64,000 bases of DNA. Source: JACMLD01 sp039919885 (GTDB lineage: Bacteria > Bacteroidota > Bacteroidia > Chitinophagales > Chitinophagaceae). The stretch is from assembly GCA_039919885.1 (NCBI GenBank), contig JBDSEV010000067.1:6708-70707 (forward strand), in the 5' to 3' direction. Positions within the stretch are counted from its first letter, which is position 1. The number at the start of each line of letters is the position of its first letter. Below the pieces are notes generated by a model that had not been told where the DNA came from, did not search any database, and saw nothing but the letters and a program-made list of their open reading frames with translations. A program made the translations under genes and the position numbers. Below, in pieces: positions 52,642 to 62,084 of this stretch.

Positions 52642-53784
52642 ATGAACATTACCAGGAATAATTACGAAGAATTTTTCATGCTGTATGCAGACAATGAATT
52701 GTCTGCAGCTGCAAGAAAAGAGGTGGAAGCGTTTATTGCAGCCAACACAGATTTGCAGCAGGAGCTGGCATTGTTTCAGCAGTTTAAATTAAGTCCGGAT
52801 GAGGCGCTGGTGTATGCTGGCAAGGAAGCTTTGTTAATGCCGGAAGATGGCCGTGTTTTTATTACCACCTCCAATTACGAATCTTTTTTTGTTTTATACG
52901 CCGATGACGAAATGACCAATGATGAGAAAGCCGGGGTGGAAGATTTTGTATATCATCATCCGCAATTGCAGGCAGCATTTGAATTGCTATTACAGGTAAA
53001 GCTACAGCCGGATGCGGGTATTGTATTTGATGACAAAGCGATCCTCTACCGTACAGAAAAGGATGATAGGGTAGTTCCTTTTGGATGGTGGAGACTGGCA
53101 GTGGCGGTGATGGTTTTAATAGTGACGGGTATATACTGGCTTTCCAAATCAGGAAGTACGGATGCACAGCTCCGTTTTACAAAAAATACGCCGGCTGTAA
53201 CTATCCCACAGCCATTACCGTTATACAAAAAAGAAGAACAAAAAAGTGTGGATACCGGCAGCAATGAACAACTGGCAAAAGAAAGGATGGCCTTAAACGA
53301 TAACCCAAAAGAAGTTCAGGAACAGCAAAGTAAAACACCAGCCAATACGGCTGTTGTCAAGCACCGTACACCTGTCAATGCAGGTATTACAACAACGGCA
53401 ACACTGCATCCCCAAATTGAAAATAGTATCGAAACCACTGAAAACCCGTTAACAGGGAGTACTATTGCTTCTGTTAAAAAAGGATCGCGGAAGAGTACGG
53501 AGATAAATACAGACATTGCTGCTGCAGCAAGCAAGTCGGTAATAAATCATCAGCTAGCGTATGCAGTAACCTATGAAAAAGGCCAAACAACGGATAACAG
53601 CGCGGTTGCAGCAGTTAACGATGATAAACTGGAAGTGCTTAACACTTCCGTTAATACCAAAAATTCATTGAGGGGGTTTTTCAGAAAAGCTTCACGGCTG
53701 ATTGCCAAAAAGACGAACCTTGATGACGATAGCAACAAACATAACAGCATCCTGATAGGCGGTTTTGAAATTGCTGTTCGATAA
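52642..53784 (+). CDS. Probable anti-sigma factor with duplicated N-terminal domain
   Basis: 380 residues. Two consecutive copies of a small helical domain begin NYEEFFMLYADNELSAAARK (about residue 7) and NYESFFVLYADDEMTNDEKA (about 79), each followed by a QQELALFQQFKLSPD-type helix and a short basic tail. One transmembrane helix follows (about 151-170, WWRLAVAVMVLIVTGIYW). The C-terminal 200 residues are polar and low in complexity, rich in Thr/Lys/Asn/Ala, probably periplasmic. The copies lack the HxxxCxxC zinc motif of ZAS anti-sigma factors. Placement right after the sigma gene and the topology support the anti-sigma call; direct similarity is not proved. Confidence 0.72.
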   Translation: MNITRNNYEEFFMLYADNELSAAARKEVEAFIAANTDLQQELALFQQFKLSPDEALVYAGKEALLMPEDGRVFITTSNYESFFVLYADDEMTNDEKAGVEDFVYHHPQLQAAFELLLQVKLQPDAGIVFDDKAILYRTEKDDRVVPFGWWRLAVAVMVLIVTGIYWLSKSGSTDAQLRFTKNTPAVTIPQPLPLYKKEEQKSVDTGSNEQLAKERMALNDNPKEVQEQQSKTPANTAVVKHRTPVNAGITTTATLHPQIENSIETTENPLTGSTIASVKKGSRKSTEINTDIAAAASKSVINHQLAYAVTYEKGQTTDNSAVAAVNDDKLEVLNTSVNTKNSLRGFFRKASRLIAKKTNLDDDSNKHNSILIGGFEIAVR

Positions 53785-53813
53785 ACCTAATTCAAAAAAA
53801 GCAAAATTTTTTT

Positions 53814-54650
53814 ATGCGTAAAGTGTATGTATTATTGGCAGGACTATGTATTGGATTCACCGCTATGGCGCAAACAGATACAGTAGTTGAACAGACAAAA
53901 AAAGTAGACACCATCCGTATCGGCAGCCTCATTATTATTAAGAAGGGCGATGGCCGTTATGAAAACAGGGATGGCTCAGTAAAAATCCACCGGGAAAAAC
54001 ACAGGCCCCAGAATGTGAGTACCAACTGGGTTATTGTAGATTTAGGTTTTGCAAACTACAGCGATAAAACCAATTATCCGGGCGCAGTGGCAGCAGGCGT
54101 GGTAGCACCCGGTTTGGGCAAAGAAGATTTTAACCTGCGCAACGGCAAATCGGTAGATGTAAATATCTGGTTGTTTATGCAACGGCTGAATGTAATTAAA
54201 CATGTGGTAAACCTGAAGTATGGTTTGGGCATTGAACTAAATAATTACCGGTATGAATCAGCATTGCATTACGACAAGACGAATAATATTTTTACAAACG
54301 ATGCGATACGCCATTATAAAAAGAATAAACTGGCCGCAGATTATCTTACCGTGCCACTAATGCTGAATTTTAATTTTACACCCAGGAATTACTACAACAA
54401 ATCCTTTGGCTTCAGCGCAGGTATCAGCGCAGGATACCTGTACAGCTCGCGGCAGAAAATGATTACCATAGAAGACGGCAAACAGAAAACGCACGATGAT
54501 TTTTACCTGCGTCCGTTTAAGATAAGTTATGTGGCAGAGTTGCAAATGGGCCCCGTAAAACTATATGGTTCACTGGCTACCCAAAGCATGTTTGAAAAAG
54601 GATTGGACCAGACTCCATACACCGTTGGATTGAGGTTAAGCAACTGGTAG
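53814..54650 (+). CDS. PorT-type outer membrane beta-barrel protein
   Basis: 278 residues with a signal peptide (LLAGLCIGFTAMAQ). The mature part alternates amphipathic strands and loops: VNWVIVDLGFANYSD, KSVDVNIWLFMQRLNVIKHVVNLKYGLGIELNNYRYE, LTVPLMLNFNFTP, GFSAGISAGYLYSSRQK, KISYVAELQMGPVKLYGSLATQSMF and TVGLRLSNW ending in an aromatic residue. These fit an outer-membrane beta-barrel (PF13568-like). It lies 29 bp after the anti-sigma gene. A terminator follows. Confidence 0.82.
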   Translation: MRKVYVLLAGLCIGFTAMAQTDTVVEQTKKVDTIRIGSLIIIKKGDGRYENRDGSVKIHREKHRPQNVSTNWVIVDLGFANYSDKTNYPGAVAAGVVAPGLGKEDFNLRNGKSVDVNIWLFMQRLNVIKHVVNLKYGLGIELNNYRYESALHYDKTNNIFTNDAIRHYKKNKLAADYLTVPLMLNFNFTPRNYYNKSFGFSAGISAGYLYSSRQKMITIEDGKQKTHDDFYLRPFKISYVAELQMGPVKLYGSLATQSMFEKGLDQTPYTVGLRLSNW

Positions 54651-54971
54651 AATGGTAACAATATGTTACCCCGGCAACCGGCTTCTACAGGCCGGTTGTT
54701 TTTATTTCCATCACACCATACGAAATACTGTTTCGGTTCTTTCATAAATTGTAAAATGACGTACCGCTTACCCACCTGAATTTGGGGACGGGTCATTTCT
54801 TAATCCTTTCTTACTAAGCTGTTTAGCCAATAAACTCTTAAACTTCTCCACTAAAAAAATATACCCCGCCTTTAAGCGTTTTAGTAGCATCAAATTTGCA
54901 TGGCAACCATATCCGAAGTTTCTACTATTAAACCAGTAGGTCATTATTCAGTCTTGTAAAAAATACCAGTC
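54651..54971. other. Intergenic region with terminator and candidate promoter
   Basis: 321 bp without a supportable gene. The left end has the terminator of the barrel gene (54675-54707). The right part has TTTA at 54871 and CAAATTTG at 54891-54898 (one base off TAnnTTTG), a possible promoter for the L,D-transpeptidase with a leader of about 70 nt. The middle (54710-54860) shows nothing I can name. Confidence 0.4.
54675..54707 (+). terminator. Terminator of the sigma/anti-sigma/barrel operon
   Basis: CAACCGGC (54675-54682) pairs perfectly with GCCGGTTG (54691-54698), 8-nt loop, followed by TTTTTATTT. It lies 25 nt beyond the stop of the barrel gene. Confidence 0.85.
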
Positions 54972-55526
54972 ATGAAACGAGTTCCGGTTGCAATCACTAT
55001 TTTGTTTGCACTTGCCCTGTTTGCTTTTACCACGCACGAGACCAGGAGAACGATTAAGCACCGGTTTTTTAATGATGGGTTAACCGGCAAACCTTACATC
55101 ATTATAGATAAATCTGACTATGAATTGAGGGTGTATGATGACGATGGCTGGTATGCCACCTACCCGGTTGTATTTGGCAATAAAAGCCTGGATGATAAAA
55201 TGTTGGAGGGCGACAGAAAAACGCCCGAAGGCGTTTATAAAATTGCTTCGAAACGTCCCCATGAGAAATGGGATAAAATGATGCTGATTGATTATCCTAC
55301 CAAAGCCGACTATGAAAAGTTTAACCAGCGCAAAGCAAAAGGGCTGCTTCCAAAAAATGCGCGGATCGGCGGTGGCATCGGCATTCATGGTACCTGGCAG
55401 CGTGATGATATGGTAGTCGATTATTTCCAAAACTGGACCAATGGCTGTATTTCCCTTAAAAATGAAGAGGTGGATGAGTTGTATAATATAATACCCCTAG
55501 GTACACCGGTCACCATTCAACGCTAA
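54972..55526 (+). CDS. L,D-transpeptidase (YkuD) family protein
   Basis: 184 residues; N-terminal hydrophobic signal/anchor (ITILFALALFAFT). The YkuD catalytic motif is seen as His139 in GIGIHGTW and Cys159 in WTNGCISLKNEEV (HGT-x19-NGCISL). The preceding LRVYDDDGWYATYPVVFGN and EGDRKTPEGVYKIASK stretches are typical. L,D-transpeptidases cross-link or modify peptidoglycan stem peptides, or attach proteins to peptidoglycan. Which of these applies is not evident; there is no LysM or PG-binding domain. Alone between a terminator and an acyltransferase gene 131 bp downstream. Confidence 0.9.
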   Translation: MKRVPVAITILFALALFAFTTHETRRTIKHRFFNDGLTGKPYIIIDKSDYELRVYDDDGWYATYPVVFGNKSLDDKMLEGDRKTPEGVYKIASKRPHEKWDKMMLIDYPTKADYEKFNQRKAKGLLPKNARIGGGIGIHGTWQRDDMVVDYFQNWTNGCISLKNEEVDELYNIIPLGTPVTIQR

Positions 55527-55657
55527 ATTGTTTCAAATCAAATTATGTTTAAATATTAAATAGAAGTTTAATGTGTAAAACAGAACCTTGACTATCTTTA
55601 AAATAGCGCTATCGAATCAGCTTTTAAAAGGCCTGCATTTTCGACAGCCTGATTTTT

Positions 55658-56920
55658 ATGCTTTACGCTTTCTGTAAACTTTTAATGACGACCGGTTTAC
55701 GTTTTTTCTACCGGCATATTTTTGTAACAGGACTTGAAAATATTCCTTCACAGGGACCTGTAATCATCATCGCCAACCACAATTCATCTTTAATGGATGC
55801 TGCCCTGCTGGGAATATTGCTAAAACGGCGCGCCTGGTTTTTTGCGCGGGGCGATGTGTTTGTGAACAAGCCGGTACAGAAGATTTTAGGATGGCTGCAC
55901 ATGATGCCCGTACACAGCCACCAGGGCGGCAGAAATACCCTGCAGGCCAATAGCAATAGTTTTTCAGCGGCGCAAAAAATACTTTCGCAGGGAGGTGTAA
56001 TCGTTTTCTTTCCCGAGAGTTACAGTCATACAGAGCATCATTTACTCCCTTTCAGAAAAGGCGTTTTCAGGCTGGCTTTTGATACGGCTGTGGCAAAAAA
56101 TTTTTCTTTTGATATACCGGTTGTACCCATCGGCATTACATACGATCATCCAACCGCAGGCGGAACAGCAGCATCCGTACACGCGGGTAAACCAATCCTG
56201 CTTTCCGCTTATCAAACTGATTACGAAAAATCTCCCGCAGTGGCCGTTTTGCATATTTGTAAAGACAGTTGGCAGGAAATGGAAAAACTGGTGTTGCATA
56301 TAGCTGATCAAAATCGCTTGCAAACCGCAGATAACTATTGTACGGTCAGCAGGAATAATCACTTGCCCGGCCGTGCGTGGAAAGTTGCATCGTCGGAAAA
56401 GCTGGCGCGGGAACAGGCCATCTGTAAAGAGATAAGTCAAGCAGCCCCCGATGACTTTGAAGATAAAAAAAGTAAGACCAACCGCTATTTTGATGCATTG
56501 TCTTCCGCATCAGTCACAGACCGGACGGCGAGCGGTAAACGGGTAGTTTCCACCGGGAAAAAAATATTGCTGCTCTTGGGGTTCCCGATTTTTTTTATTG
56601 GCCTAATGCTGAACGGGCTGCCGGTACTGCTGGCCCGCCGCATAGCAGATAAAAAAGTAAAACGCAAAGATTTTTACAGCTGGATATTTGTTGTTTGTTA
56701 CTCGTTTAATTACTTGTTTTGGCTAATGATTGTGTTCGCCATTGGCGCCCTTGCATTTAATTGGATGTACGCGGGGGGCATTTTGCTGGTACTGGTGGCG
56801 AGCGGATTGTTTGCTTATGTATACCAGAACTGGCTGCACGACAACCGGCAACAAGCAAAGTGGAAATCGCTTTCTGCCAGCAGAATAGCGGAACTGCAAA
56901 CCATGCGAAACAGCCTTTGA
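55658..56920 (+). CDS. PlsC-like 1-acylglycerol-3-phosphate acyltransferase with C-terminal membrane helices
   Basis: 420 residues. The acyltransferase motif HxxxxD is His41-Asp47 in NHNSSLMDA, with GDVFVNKPVQKILGWLHMMPV and the block III motif FPESYSHTEHH following. A long C-terminal part (about 300-400) contains about three membrane helices (LLLLGFPIFFIGLMLNGLPVLLA, YSFNYLFWLMIVFAIGALAFNWMY and a further one), as in the 'large' PlsC/GPAT-like proteins of Bacteroidota. It should acylate a glycerol-phosphate or related phospholipid precursor in the inner membrane. Confidence 0.86.
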   Translation: MLYAFCKLLMTTGLRFFYRHIFVTGLENIPSQGPVIIIANHNSSLMDAALLGILLKRRAWFFARGDVFVNKPVQKILGWLHMMPVHSHQGGRNTLQANSNSFSAAQKILSQGGVIVFFPESYSHTEHHLLPFRKGVFRLAFDTAVAKNFSFDIPVVPIGITYDHPTAGGTAASVHAGKPILLSAYQTDYEKSPAVAVLHICKDSWQEMEKLVLHIADQNRLQTADNYCTVSRNNHLPGRAWKVASSEKLAREQAICKEISQAAPDDFEDKKSKTNRYFDALSSASVTDRTASGKRVVSTGKKILLLLGFPIFFIGLMLNGLPVLLARRIADKKVKRKDFYSWIFVVCYSFNYLFWLMIVFAIGALAFNWMYAGGILLVLVASGLFAYVYQNWLHDNRQQAKWKSLSASRIAELQTMRNSL

Positions 56921-56959
56921 ATAGCAAATTGTGCAATCTTCCCGGCCGATGATAGTAAC

Positions 56960-58924
56960 TTATATCTTTCCTCTCTTGATTTCGTCAACCACACCCGGAT
57001 CCAGCAGGGTGGAAATATCACCCAGGTTGTCCACTTGTCCTTCTGCCACCTTACGTAAAATTCTGCGCATAATTTTGCCGCTTCTTGTTTTTGGAAGACC
57101 TGTTACAAACTGAATTTTGTCGGGTTTTGCGATCGGCCCTATAATGCGGCTAACGGTTGCTGTTATATTTTTCCTGGTAAGTTCTGTATCTGTGCCGGAA
57201 CCCTGGTAAATAACATAGGCATAGATTCCCTGTCCTTTTACGTCGTGCGGGTAACCCACCACAGCACTCTCTACTACACCGGCATGCATGTTAATCGCAT
57301 TCTCTACTTCTGCGGTTCCAATTCGGTGGCCGCTCACATTCAAAACATCGTCTACGCGCCCGGTGATGCGATAATTACCAAGCTCATCTTTTAAAGCGCC
57401 GTCACCAGTGAAATAGAGGTTTTCGTAAGTGGCAAAGTAATTAAGCCGGCAACGCTCATGATCGCCATAGGTAGTTCTGAGAATACCGGGCCAGGGCGCT
57501 TTAATACAAAGGTTTCCCTTGTACAGTCCGTCCTCATCTTTTACGGTTACTTCTTTACCACTTTCGTCTACCAGCATTGGTTGAACGCCGGGGAGGGGCA
57601 GTGTAGCCCATGAAGGTTTTGCCGGCGTTACGCCCGCCAGGTTTGAAATCAGTACACCGGCAGTTTCGGTTTGCCACCAGGTATCTACCACCGGAGATTG
57701 TTTTTTACCGATGTTTTCATTGTACCAGTGCCAGGCTTCTTCGTTAATGGGCTCACCAACGGTACCCAATACTTTTAATGACGAAAGATCTTTTCCTTTT
57801 ACCGGGTCTAAACCGAAACCCATCAGGCTCCTGATAGCGGTAGGGGCAGTGTATAGTATATTCACTTTGTAGCGCGCAACAATGTCCCAAAACCGGCCGG
57901 CGTCTGGCCAGGTGGGAATGCCTTCAAACATAAGCGAGGTAGCTCCTGCGCTTAAAGGACCGTATAAAATGTAGGAGTGGCCCGTAATCCAACCGATATC
58001 AGCAGTACAAAAATGAATCTGTCCGGGTTGGTATTGAAAAACGTTTACAAAAGTGTAGTTGGTCCACACCATATAGCCGCCGCAGGTATGTACCACGCCT
58101 TTGGGCTTACCGGTGCTTCCAGATGTGTATAGTATGAAAAGCGGATCTTCGGCATCCATTATTTCAGCGTCGCCGGAACCGGTTCCCTCCGTATCGCCTG
58201 CAGGGGTGGGTGAAGAAACGGGCATCGATTCCGTAACAATCCGCATTTCATCCTCCCACCAAACATCGCGCCCTTTAATCATGCTTACCGGCGTCCTTGT
58301 ACGGGTATACACAATTACTTTTTTAACCGTTTTATTTCCTATCAGGGCATCATCGATAACACTTTTTAATGGGATGTCTTTTGCGCCGCGGTATGCACCA
58401 TCGCAGGTAACAATGAAGGCGGCTTTTGCATCTTCCAGCCGGTCTGCAATGCTTTGCGCAGAAAAACCGCCAAAAATTACGCTGTGAACGGCGCCAATGC
58501 GCGCGCAGGCGAGCACGGCATATGCCAATTCCGGTATCATCCCCATGTAAATGCAGACACGGTCGCCCTTTTGTACGCCATTGTTTTTGAGTACCTGCGC
58601 AAATTGGCAAACCCGCTTGTGCAGTCTTGCATAGGTAACAATTCTCGGTTTCTCATCAGGATTATTTGACTCCCAGATAATCGCGGGTGTATCACTCAAT
58701 GCAGGGAGGTGCCGATCCAAACAATTTTCGGTAATGTTCAGCTTGCCCCCGGCAAACCATTCAATCTTTGGTTCTTTGAAATTCCAGCTAAGTACTTTAT
58801 CCCATTTCTTTCTCCAGTAAAAATTTTCCGCAATCGCTGCCCAAAAGCCCTCAGGGTCTTCTACACTCTTCTTGTAGTCGGCTTCATACTGCTCAAATGA
58901 CGTAATCTGGTATGGGTATGGCAT
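56960..58924 (-). CDS. acs: Acetyl-CoA synthetase
   Basis: 654 residues. AMP-binding P-loop YTSGSTGKPKGVVHT (about 265-279), WWQTETAG and the hinge YFTGDGALKDELGNYRITGRVDDVLNVSGHR, and the C-terminal catalytic lysine motif LPKTRSGKIMRRILRK (Lys also the classical acetylation site). It activates acetate to acetyl-CoA through acetyl-AMP, scavenging acetate or feeding the glyoxylate/TCA routes. No pta/ackA or actP gene is adjacent. The length is normal (about 650). Confidence 0.95.
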   Translation of the reverse strand: MPYPYQITSFEQYEADYKKSVEDPEGFWAAIAENFYWRKKWDKVLSWNFKEPKIEWFAGGKLNITENCLDRHLPALSDTPAIIWESNNPDEKPRIVTYARLHKRVCQFAQVLKNNGVQKGDRVCIYMGMIPELAYAVLACARIGAVHSVIFGGFSAQSIADRLEDAKAAFIVTCDGAYRGAKDIPLKSVIDDALIGNKTVKKVIVYTRTRTPVSMIKGRDVWWEDEMRIVTESMPVSSPTPAGDTEGTGSGDAEIMDAEDPLFILYTSGSTGKPKGVVHTCGGYMVWTNYTFVNVFQYQPGQIHFCTADIGWITGHSYILYGPLSAGATSLMFEGIPTWPDAGRFWDIVARYKVNILYTAPTAIRSLMGFGLDPVKGKDLSSLKVLGTVGEPINEEAWHWYNENIGKKQSPVVDTWWQTETAGVLISNLAGVTPAKPSWATLPLPGVQPMLVDESGKEVTVKDEDGLYKGNLCIKAPWPGILRTTYGDHERCRLNYFATYENLYFTGDGALKDELGNYRITGRVDDVLNVSGHRIGTAEVENAINMHAGVVESAVVGYPHDVKGQGIYAYVIYQGSGTDTELTRKNITATVSRIIGPIAKPDKIQFVTGLPKTRSGKIMRRILRKVAEGQVDNLGDISTLLDPGVVDEIKRGKI

Positions 58925-59028
58925 AGTAGGCTGTTGAAAAAATTAATAAGTAATGTAGCGGGATTAGGCCTATGAAGATACACCCTGCGGAAATAACAGG
59001 TGTTCGTTTGTTAAAAAAAACAAATTGG

Positions 59029-59059
59029 TTTGATTTTTTATGGGTTTCGATTACTTTTG
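59029..59059 (+). promoter_or_regulatory. Promoter with -33 TTTG and -7 TACTTTTG
   Basis: TTTG (59029-59032) and TACTTTTG (59052-59059) match both consensus boxes with 19-nt spacing. It points to transcription start near 59066, 2 nt before the ATG at 59068, and argues that the frame from 58972 is not the true start. Confidence 0.6.
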
Positions 59060-59067
59060 CCCCGCGC

Positions 59068-59424
59068 ATGTTACCAAAGCTATCCATATTAGTACGAGCC
59101 ACTTCCGCAATAATTATGATTGCGGCATTGTGTTTTTTAACCACGGCTAATTTCTGGGTATACAGCGTGAAAAAGGAACAAAGCACCAAAACCGCGGCCT
59201 CCAATAGCCCGGTAGAAAAAGATGCTGGTGCTAATACAGTTCCTAACCCGGTAGAAGAAAAAAATGCCAATGGGTTACAAAATCTTTCCGAATACCTGCA
59301 CAATCACCACCAGGTGCTGGAGCATCCCGTAGCTGTTCATTTTTTTGGCAACCGCCACGATATCATTAACTACCCCGTTCATCATTGCGACCTGATTATA
59401 CCTCCACCGAAAGCCATTGGCTAA
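59068..59424 (+). CDS. Hypothetical single-pass membrane protein
   Basis: 118 residues from ATG 59068, just after a promoter; 58972 would give 150 residues but lies upstream of it. One membrane helix (ATSAIIMIAALCFLTTANFW), then a short charged spacer rich in Ala/Asn/Glu/Lys and a C-terminal His-rich segment (YLHNHHQVLEHP ... NRHDIINYPVHHC). No family recognised. Possibly leaderless translation. Divergent to acs and about 210 bp before the SulP cluster. Confidence 0.55.
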   Translation: MLPKLSILVRATSAIIMIAALCFLTTANFWVYSVKKEQSTKTAASNSPVEKDAGANTVPNPVEEKNANGLQNLSEYLHNHHQVLEHPVAVHFFGNRHDIINYPVHHCDLIIPPPKAIG

Positions 59425-59633
59425 TGCTGCCATTCATCGGTTCATAACTAGCATTTTCTGTATAACGTGCAGCATTTTATAATGGCTGTATCGATTGCCT
59501 GCTACTTTTAAGCGGCATCGCTGCGCGTTTTATTTTATGTGTTGTGCGGCTACCTGCGCAGCAGCTATTACCGATCCGGCAGATCCAAACTGTTCGACGA
59601 CCTATCAAGCTAAAAATCTAAACTTATTTCGTT

Positions 59634-61208
59634 GTGAATAAAGTAAAAAATTATTTTACCAGTCTGCCGTCAGATTTTACCGCGGCGATGGTGGTCTTCC
59701 TGGTGGCCTTACCACTTTGTCTTGGCATAGCGCTGGGTTCAGGTGCACCTTTGTTCGCTGGTATCATTGGCGGAATTGTAGGGGGTGTGGTGATTGGCTT
59801 ACTGAGTGGCTCCCAGATGAGCATCAGCGGACCAGCAGCCGGTTTAACTGCAATTGTTGCAGTAGCCATTGGCAAGCTGGGTGTATTTGAAGCGTTTCTG
59901 TGTGCAGTGGTTATCTGCGGAATCATACAAACAATACTTGGCTTTTTAAAAGCAGGCGTGCTGGGAGATTACATTCCGTCGGGCGTCATCAAAGGAATGC
60001 TGGCGGCCATCGGGCTCATATTGATACTGAAACAAATTCCTCATTTTGTAGGCTCTGAAAATGATTTCCAGGGAGATCAAACCTTTACACAAACGGATGG
60101 CAAGAATACTTTTTCAGAATTGTTTTACTCGCTGCAGCATGTACTGCCTTCCGCCGTTATCATTGGCGTGTTTTCTTTACTGATAATGATTGTATGGGAC
60201 AAACTGCTGGTAAAAAAATCAAGCATATTTAAATTGGTACCCGCTCCATTGGTGGTGGTATTGTCGGCTGTGGCTATCAACGCGGTTTTAAAAAGAAGTT
60301 ACCCGGAATTTGCATTGGGTGCAACACACCTGGTAAATATTCCAATTGCGAAGACGTTTATGGAATTCACTTCTTTTTTTACCGTGCCGGATTTTTCTTA
60401 CCTGTCTGATATCAGGGTATGGGCTACCGGCTTAACACTGGCGGTAGTTGCCAGCCTGGAAACCCTGCTGAATATAGAAGCGGCGGATGAGGTAGACCCC
60501 TTTAAGCGGGTAACGCCTGCCAACCGCGAGCTGTAAGCACAGGGCATAGGCAACCTTGTTTCCGGCATGCTGGGCGGTTTACCACTTACTGCCGTAATTG
60601 TGCGAACATCTGCTAATATAAATGCCGGTGCAAAAACTAAATCCGCTGCCATCATCCAGGGTCTCTTCCTGTTTTTGTGCGTATCGTTCATTCCAGGATT
60701 ACTCAACCTAATTCCGGTGGCTTCTTTGTCTGCCATACTCATCTATATTGGTTATAAACTTACGAGGGCCTCCATTTTCCGGCAGTATTATAACAAAGGA
60801 TGGGATCAGTTTCTGCCTTTTATAATTACCATCCTGGCCATACTTTTTACGGATTTGCTGGTTGGTATTTTCATCGGCTGCTGCGCAGGGATGTTCTTTT
60901 TGCTGAGAAGCAATTTTAAGTCTGCTGTACTGGTTGTTAAAGACGAGAACAGGTACCTGTTCAGGCTGCGGAAAGACGTTTCATTTTTAAACAAGCCTAT
61001 CATTAAAAGGAAACTGGAACAGGTTCCCAAAAACTCGTTTGTACTGATAGATGCCGGCCGCGCAGATTTTATTGACAAAGACGTGATAGGCGTTATTGAA
61101 GATTTTATGAAACATGCACACCTGAAGGCCATCCAGGTAGAATTAAAAAAGAACATCTATAAAGAGCATGGCTTTTCCGGACTGGTCCCCGTTAGCGTTT
61201 CACCTTAA
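59634..61208 (+). pseudogene. SulP-family anion/bicarbonate transporter interrupted by an in-frame stop
   Basis: A GTG start (59634) opens a SulP transporter that reads without frame change to 61208 except for TAA at 60534-60536. Before the stop lies the transport core start (VFLVALPLCLGIALGSGAPL, SGPAAGLTAIVAVAIGKLG); after it come AQGIGNLVSGMLGGLPLTAV, SANINAGAKTKSAA and a short STAS-like domain. In the intact paralogue at 62085 the same place reads NRELKAQG; here it reads NREL-stop-AQG, so AAA to TAA is a single base change. Without suppression the product is 300 residues, lacking the last helices and STAS, so likely non-functional. A sequencing or assembly error is the main alternative. 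Confidence 0.85.
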
Positions 61209-61218
61209 AAAATTATCT

Positions 61219-61854
61219 ATGCAATCATTTGAAAAATTATTACTCGAAAATAAGGCATGGGCCCAGGAAGAATTGCTTGAAGATCCGGAGTTTTTTAACC
61301 GGCTTGCAAAAACCCAGACACCTGAATTTTTGTGGATTGGCTGCAGCGATAGCCGTGTGCCTGCTAATCAAATTACCGGCACTAATCCGGGTGAACTTTT
61401 TGTACACCGGAATATTGCCAACCTGGTAGTAGAAGATGATCTTAACCTGCTGAGTGTGCTGGAGTACGCCGTCACCTACCTGAAAGTAAAGCATGTGATT
61501 GTTTGCGGGCACCATGGTTGTGGTGGTGTTAAAGCCGCAATGGGTGACGAACAATACGGCATGCTGGATAACTGGCTCGTGAATATTAAAAAAACATATG
61601 CTGCTCACCGGGAGGAAATTGATGCCATTGAAGACGGTGACGAACGAGTGAATCTTTTATCTGAATACAGTGTAAAACAGCAGGTGCTCAATATTGCTAA
61701 AACACAAACAATAAAAAACGCGTGGGCAAAAGGCAACCTACCCCAAATACACGGCTGGGCATATAGCCTCAAAGACGGCTTGTTAAAAAATATATTCCGT
61801 ATGGTTAAGCCGGCAACGGAAACAAGTCCAGGAAATGTGTTGACGGCCGTTTAA
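61219..61854 (+). CDS. Beta-class carbonic anhydrase
   Basis: 211 residues from ATG 61219; a frame starting at 61168 overlaps the transporter and lacks similarity. Zinc ligands Cys42 (GCSDSRVPA), His98 and Cys101 (CGHHGCGG), with Asp44/Arg46 dyad intact. It interconverts CO2 and bicarbonate. Gene spacing of 10 bp after the SulP stop shows an operon, consistent with coupled bicarbonate uptake and hydration. Confidence 0.95.
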   Translation: MQSFEKLLLENKAWAQEELLEDPEFFNRLAKTQTPEFLWIGCSDSRVPANQITGTNPGELFVHRNIANLVVEDDLNLLSVLEYAVTYLKVKHVIVCGHHGCGGVKAAMGDEQYGMLDNWLVNIKKTYAAHREEIDAIEDGDERVNLLSEYSVKQQVLNIAKTQTIKNAWAKGNLPQIHGWAYSLKDGLLKNIFRMVKPATETSPGNVLTAV

Positions 61855-62084
61855 GCCGGTTTAATTGTTAGCGATATTTCAGATTGCAGAAATTACCTGC
61901 CCAGCAAATTATAGCCGGCACCATCAGTCCGCTGGTTGGTACAGGCGGCGGTAGTAGGATTGAGTATTATTTTTCAAGGGTGCCATTGTATAAAAAGAGT
62001 TGTTACTTATTTAAAACGCAATTGCGTAGCCGTGAAAATTAAAATTAATTAATTAAAAAAATTAGAGAATATAAAATTATTTGT

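Noticed and set aside
55600..55660. AAGGC/GCCT hairpin followed by TGATTTTT before the PlsC-like gene as a terminator.
   Set aside because: The stem is only 4-5 bp with a 14-nt loop; too weak to call.
60537..61208. The 3' part of the interrupted SulP gene as a separate short gene starting at ATG 60567.
   Set aside because: It begins in the middle of the transport core and has no start context of its own; it aligns in frame with the C-terminal part of the paralogue.
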